From G963674835 sp963674835 (GTDB lineage Bacteria > Planctomycetota > Planctomycetia > Pirellulales > Thermoguttaceae), in the NCBI GenBank assembly GCA_963674835.2, contig CAXXKC010000003.1, forward strand, positions 1,116,001-1,180,000: a stretch of 64,000 nt of DNA. Reading direction: 5' to 3'. The first letter of the stretch is position 1; each line of letters opens with the position of its first letter. Below, piece after piece: positions 60,191-64,000 of the stretch. The notes beneath the pieces are model-generated. The model worked only from the letters and a program-made list of their open reading frames with translations. It did no database searches and was not told the origin of the DNA. The translations under genes were made by a program, and so were the position numbers.

Positions 60191-60757
60191 CTAGTGGTTG
60201 AGCAGCGGGTTGCCGGGGCCACCAGGCCGAGGCTAGCCGCCGCGGGACGAAATCAGCCGTAGGTGCGGACGAAGTCGGGACAGGCCGACATGGGCAAACG
60301 GGGTCTGAGCAGGGCGGCGGTGGCTTGTGGTTTCGAGGCGGACACCTCCTGCGCGGTGGCCTGATGGGTGCCCAATCGTACCAGAAGCAACCTCGTCGCC
60401 AATACGCATGACCTGGACCACGGGTTGGTCACGTAACCGTGGGTCCTCGCAATAACATTTGACCGCGGCATCCCTACGCCGTGGACATGGAAACACTACG
60501 CAAGGGCCGTGCCAGACACGGCGGCCGGACGCCGTCGAACGGGTCCGCGGCGAGGCGGTCGGCTGATCGCAAGTTGACGTGTGGCAATCACTAACGTCGG
60601 ACTGGGGCGACGCACAAGGTCGCCGCGGCTGTCGTAGATTCGACGGGAAGGCCGGCATGGCGGTGTTGAGCGAGTGCCCAAGAGGCGCGCATGCGATGCT
60701 CGCATTGCACACAATCGTGTGGGCGGGAAGCGTGTTGAAAGGGAGGCCAGCCATGGC

Positions 60758-60952
60758 TTACCAGCCGTGCTCGACACGTCGAAATTCGCCGGGGGGAACG
60801 TCGAGTTGCGGCTCGCGTGGAGTTTGCTCTGACGTCCGAGGGGACGTCAGCCGGCGCCTGACTTCGTCGGACAAGGCAGCTAGCGGACTTTTCGTATTGC
60901 TGGGCGACGGGTCTTCACCAGCTGGGGCGGCCTGTTCTGGGTCTGTGTCCAT
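60758..60952 (-). CDS. Possible small protein (64 aa), uncertain
   Basis: This open frame encodes a Ser/Pro/Arg-rich, acidic-to-basic product (PSPSNTKSPLAALSDEVRRR) with no family. It is listed because it is the best candidate in the 1.48-kb gap between glnB and the GH16 gene. There is no clear RBS. Apart from it, RptC copy 5 and the HTH remnant at 61320, I see nothing in 60066-61549. Confidence 0.2.
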   Translation of the reverse strand: MDTDPEQAAPAGEDPSPSNTKSPLAALSDEVRRRLTSPRTSEQTPREPQLDVPPGEFRRVEHGW

Positions 60953-61319
60953 AGTCGTATTTCCCGCGTTGCGCGTAGATCGATCCGACGTGGAAGGCAC
61001 GCCGGGCATGGATTGCCGGCGGTCGGGACCTGCGGCCACCACGACAAGCGGATCTAACGTAGCTTTCGAGGGGCAAAAGCTGTGCCGTGATTTGTACGGG
61101 TGGCGGCTTGGATGACGGGACGTGGGCGAAGTGTTTGGCCGGTCACGGGTTGCGGCGGGGGTCTTGCGGGCGACCAACGGGCTCGCATGGCCAGAACCCG
61201 GGGGGCGACTGCTGAAGGCATGCGCAGGCGGTGCTTGCGCACCGGGACGGCGTACGGGCGGGGCGGCCGAACCGGATATAGGTGGATGGGCACGAAGGGC
61301 ATTTGGATTTCACGCAGTT

Positions 61320-61475
61320 GGGGACCGTTGGGGCCGGCTTCTCGGCGTTTGGTCGCCGAGTGTGTATAACTGGGAGCATGGCAGGAGGCGACCGCGGGAA
61401 TCGCAGTTGGCGGCTTTGGCGGCGGTTCGTGGGAGGGGAAGCGGGCTGCGATGGAAAGACAAAGGACGGCTCGAT
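61320..61475 (+). pseudogene. Remnant of a helix-turn-helix-type DNA-binding protein
   Basis: One frame contains SPSVYNWEHGRRRPRESQLA and ALAAVRGRG. This is the XRE-like 'SVYNWExGxxRPRxxQLAALAAVR' C-terminal motif of small DNA-binding proteins. After it, the expected GKRAAMER continues only after a one-base shift (about 61440). The upstream part of the protein is not in frame. It looks like a decayed gene. Confidence 0.4.
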
Positions 61476-61549
61476 GCGGCGGAAGCGAATGGGTTTCGAC
61501 TCGCGAAGCCGAGACAACAGCGTGTGATTGGACACCAGGAGAATCGACC

Positions 61550-62428
61550 ATGAGACGATACGCACTTGCGGCCCTGCTTCTTTTCGTTGCACAGACGGCT
61601 GTTGCCGGTGAGGCGGCGAAGAACGACGAGAAGCGGCCGACGAAGATCTGGAACTTGAGCGGTCCGCTGGGTGAAACGCCGAAACGGACGACTGAGGCGT
61701 ATCCGCTTTCGGATCAGCAGAACAAGGAGGGCTGGGTCAAGAACGAGGCGATGAGCGACGAGTTCGACGAGAAGGCGCTCGACCAGGGCAAGTGGGACGC
61801 CAGCAGGAAGGCATGGAACGGCCGGCAGCCAGCGCTGTTCAGCGACAAGAACGTGACAGTGTCGGACGGAAAGCTGCATTTGACCATGCGAAAGGAGAAG
61901 GTGCCGGAGGAATTCGAGAAGCTGGGGTATCACGATTACACGAGCGCGTTTGTGCGGACGAAGGCGACCACGGGCTACGGTTACTACGAAGTGAAGGCGA
62001 AGCCGATGGATTCGGGCGGGTCGAGTTCGTTCTGGTTTCACAGCCTGGGCTCGGCACCGCTTACGACGGAGATCGACGTGTTCGAGATCTGCGGCAAGAT
62101 CAAGCGTTTCGAACGCAACTACCACATGACGCTGCACATCACGGAGTTGCCGCCGAAGAAGAACCATTGGCAGGTGCATCATACGTGGATCGCCCCTTGG
62201 CGACTGGCCGACGATTACCACGTGTACGGAGTGGATTGGGGCAAGGACGAGATCCGCTTCTATGTGGACGGGGTGCTGATTCGCTCCGTGGAGAACACGC
62301 GCTGGCATCAGCCGATGTTCCTGATTTTCGACAGCGAGACGATGCCTGAGTGGTTCGGAATGCCCGACGATAAGGACTTGCCTTCGACCTATAGCATTGA
62401 GTATGTGAGGGCGTGGAAGAGGAAATAG
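61550..62428 (+). CDS. Secreted GH16-family glycoside hydrolase
   Basis: The 292-aa product has a signal peptide (MRRYALAALLLFVAQTAVAG). A GH16 beta-jelly roll carries the catalytic motif TEIDVFEICG (E-x-D-x-x-E, about 175-184) and the family end strands (YSIEYVRAWKRK). GH16 enzymes cleave beta-linked glucans, agars or carrageenans. The pattern HWQVHHTWIAPWRLADDYHV resembles the agarase/carrageenase branch, but the substrate is not certain. ATG 61550 is chosen for the signal peptide. Confidence 0.9.
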   Translation: MRRYALAALLLFVAQTAVAGEAAKNDEKRPTKIWNLSGPLGETPKRTTEAYPLSDQQNKEGWVKNEAMSDEFDEKALDQGKWDASRKAWNGRQPALFSDKNVTVSDGKLHLTMRKEKVPEEFEKLGYHDYTSAFVRTKATTGYGYYEVKAKPMDSGGSSSFWFHSLGSAPLTTEIDVFEICGKIKRFERNYHMTLHITELPPKKNHWQVHHTWIAPWRLADDYHVYGVDWGKDEIRFYVDGVLIRSVENTRWHQPMFLIFDSETMPEWFGMPDDKDLPSTYSIEYVRAWKRK

Positions 62429-62601
62429 TGTGGGGGTGGTTGCCATGCCGGACCGATCGTTGCTGCGGACTTGTGCTTATTGATGCCGGCGCAGCCAATG
62501 ATCGCGATTCATCCCGGATACCAGTCGAAACGGCTGGAATCCGGGGCCTCGGCTGCCGCTCGACGCGCATTGGCAATGCATCCCTCAATAAGGAGAGGCT
62601 G

Positions 62602-63165
62602 ATGCCGGTTACCTACGAGCAAGCGTTGGAGCAGTTGCGTGCGTGGACGACCAATGCGTCGCTGCTGGGCCACGCCCGGGCCGTTGAGATCGTGATGCGA
62701 GCCGCGGCTGCGAAATACGGCGAGGGGGCGAGCCCGGACGTGTGGGGCATGACCGGGCTGCTGCACGACGCCGACTACGACCAGTGGCCTGAGGAGCATC
62801 CGCAGCGGATCGTCGACTGGCTGCGCGAGCAGGGCGAGGAGGAGATGGCGTACGCGGTATCGTTCCATCAGACGAAATGGGGGCTGCCGGCGAAGACGCA
62901 GATGGACAAGTCGCTTCTGGCGTGTGACGAACTGGCCGGTTTCGTGATCGCCTGCTGTTTGGTGCGGCCGGAGGGGATTGCAACGCTGGAACCGAAGAGC
63001 GTGAAGAAGAAGCTGAAAGACAAGGCGTTTGCAGCCAAGGTGGATCGGGAGATCATCCGCAACAGCGTGGAGTTGCTGGGCGTGGATTTCGACGAGCACA
63101 TTCGGTTCGTGATCGATGCGCTGAAGCCCCATGCGGGCGAACTGGGGATCGCCGGTCGCGGATGA
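62602..63165 (+). CDS. HD-domain protein, probable phosphohydrolase
   Basis: The 187-aa HD-type fold has LLGHARAVEIVMRA (first His), GLLHDADYDQWPEEHP (HD pair) and SFHQTKWGLPAKTQ (later His). The product acts on a phosphorylated small molecule or nucleotide in the cytosol, not identified. Start ATG 62602 has a strong AAGGAGAG 7 bases upstream. It follows the GH16 gene by 173 bases. Confidence 0.88.
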   Translation: MPVTYEQALEQLRAWTTNASLLGHARAVEIVMRAAAAKYGEGASPDVWGMTGLLHDADYDQWPEEHPQRIVDWLREQGEEEMAYAVSFHQTKWGLPAKTQMDKSLLACDELAGFVIACCLVRPEGIATLEPKSVKKKLKDKAFAAKVDREIIRNSVELLGVDFDEHIRFVIDALKPHAGELGIAGRG

Positions 63166-63204
63166 TCGAGCGGGCGAGGCAATCGAGCCGCGGCGTGGAG
63201 TCGT

Positions 63205-63711
63205 TCATCGCTTCGCTGGTGCGGCGGGCGGCGGCGTCTTTGGGAACTGGAGGGTCTTGACTGGTTTGCCGTTCTCTGTGAACGCAACGGCGGTGTACTT
63301 GCCCTTGGGGACGGAGACGATCAATGGGCAGGCGAAGGTGGCCGACTTGCTCGCCTTGGACGTGGTCGTGTATCGCAGTTCGACGACACCTTGGTTGATG
63401 CTCACGCCTTCGACCTTGTATTGCCAGTGGGCCGCTCCGCGCTTGATGACGGCCAGAACGATCTGCGACTGGAATGCCTTCTTGGGCAATCGGTGCGACT
63501 TGTCGTTCATTACGGCTGCGACACCGAAGACCTTTTTGAACTGCTTCTGGTCGAGGATGACGACGAAGGACTGGGCCGCGTCGGGCTCGAACGTGTTGGA
63601 GACGAAGTAGCCGGAGTAGGTATCGAACGGCAGCTTGGGCTTTTCGGCGGCCGGGGCCGGAGGGGCTTGCAGGGCGGCGACCAGTGACACGGTGAATAGG
63701 ATCGTGGACAT
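63205..63711 (-). CDS. Exported hypothetical protein (168 aa)
   Basis: The protein has a signal peptide (STILFTVSLVAALQAPPAPAA) and a compact beta-rich mature part (SGYFVSNTFEPDAAQSFVVIL, then VSVPKGKYTAVAFTENGKPV) ending in a Pro/Ala-rich tail. No domain is recognised. It is convergent with the HD gene, 39 bases apart. A periplasmic or outer-envelope location is likely. Confidence 0.7.
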   Translation of the reverse strand: MSTILFTVSLVAALQAPPAPAAEKPKLPFDTYSGYFVSNTFEPDAAQSFVVILDQKQFKKVFGVAAVMNDKSHRLPKKAFQSQIVLAVIKRGAAHWQYKVEGVSINQGVVELRYTTTSKASKSATFACPLIVSVPKGKYTAVAFTENGKPVKTLQFPKTPPPAAPAKR

Positions 63712-63850
63712 GGGAGTTGCACCTCGCTCTTAGCGGAAGTGGTGGTGTTTGGTGTTGATGAGTGAAGTCTAGCTTAGGGCTGTGATGGAGGGCCGCGTGC
63801 GCTCACGGTGCGGCCCCTCGCCCGCTTGCGGGAGAGGGGAGGTGGGGTTG

Positions 63851-64000
63851 TTACCAGATTCCGGGAATGAGGCGGTAGCGAACGCGGTGGGCGTAGTCGC
63901 TGTAGCCGGGTAGCTCGGTGCGGAGGGCTCTGTCCTCCATGATAGTGCGTGGTAGGAGGATCAGGGCTGTCGTGGCGGCCGGGATCAGGGCCCAATAGGA
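63851..64000 (-). CDS. ICMT-like methyltransferase, C-terminal part (runs off window)
   Basis: The minus-strand frame ends SYWALIPAATTALILLPR, then TIMEDRALRTELPGYSDYA and RVRYRLIPGIW, then stop TAA. This is the end of an isoprenylcysteine carboxyl methyltransferase-like membrane enzyme, with the E-D-x-x-L-R-x-E-L-x-G-Y-x-x-Y motif that binds S-adenosylmethionine. The N-terminus lies beyond base 64000. Bases 63712-63850 hold nothing else. Confidence 0.75.
   Translation of the reverse strand, partial: SYWALIPAATTALILLPRTIMEDRALRTELPGYSDYAHRVRYRLIPGIW

Noticed and set aside
60233..61177. Overlapping frames between glnB and the GH16 gene
   Set aside because: They have no RBS, no recognisable motif and conflict with one another. 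Only one 64-aa frame was kept, at very low confidence.
1..64000. CRISPR arrays, tRNA and rRNA genes
   Set aside because: I saw no regularly spaced repeats with unique spacers, no cloverleaf I could support and no rRNA-like sequence by reading, though a covariance scan was not possible.

Overview
The window looks like a GC-rich chromosome segment of an anaerobic or facultatively anaerobic member of the Planctomycetota. This is inferred from gene content, because no rRNA or other marker gene is present. The indicators are an exported sugar-active propeller protein, a heparinase II/III-type lyase, a GH16 enzyme, a PQQ-like propeller beside a ferredoxin-type protein, several small exported proteins without relatives I recognise, bacterial topoisomerase VI, and an NAD-linked [FeFe]-hydrogenase operon.

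Bases 1-14050 are accessory DNA. Two runs of small promoterless genes are separated by sites with the layout of integron attC sites (RYYYAAC...GTTRRRY). The first run (about 549-1739) has three cassettes and is cut off by an IS4-type element. The second (7882 to about 14050) has ten cassettes, including a 433-bp cassette present twice with one base difference. Both runs start at the end of a roughly 256-262-bp direct repeat that may be an attI-like leader. No integrase gene lies in the window. Cassette products include a CPCC-motif protein, a SUKH-type protein, a probable Mrr-like nuclease, a PARG-type macrodomain hydrolase and several unknown acidic proteins. Between the runs lie a lipoprotein, two decayed REP-type transposases and a secreted glycoside-hydrolase-like protein.

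Bases 14050-35200 mix chromosomal genes with mobile debris. They hold a SNF2 helicase with a coupled partner gene, an IS256 remnant, the PQQ propeller and Fe-S protein, an IS3 element directly in front of an MFS transporter, topoisomerase VI subunits B and A, two small secreted proteins, a vWA protein, peptide deformylase, a membrane C39-like peptidase, an FKBP fragment and a heparinase. A non-coding repeat of about 455-465 bp occurs twice in opposite orientation (14277-14730 and 31467-31931).

Bases 35400-43700 form one leftward operon: rex, hydC, hydB, hydA, a PAS-linked sensory [FeFe]-hydrogenase homologue and a SpoIIE/PP2C phosphatase. HydABC would couple H2 to NAD(H) and ferredoxin, Rex would sense NADH/NAD+, and the last two genes look like a redox or H2 signalling branch. 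The maturases HydEFG are not in the window.

Bases 44000-64000 carry housekeeping and envelope genes (priA, nadD, comEC, cheX-like, a membrane-anchored dual-specificity phosphatase, bacterioferritin, a phosphodiesterase, a double RidA protein, glnB, GH16, an HD protein and a partial ICMT-like methyltransferase). comEC is split by a 3,916-bp transposon with perfect 23-bp terminal inverted repeats, a 10-bp target duplication, an IS1-like transposase and four passenger genes. Removing the element and one target copy restores the comEC frame exactly. A hairpin repeat of about 95 bp occurs five times between 54.1 and 60.2 kb.
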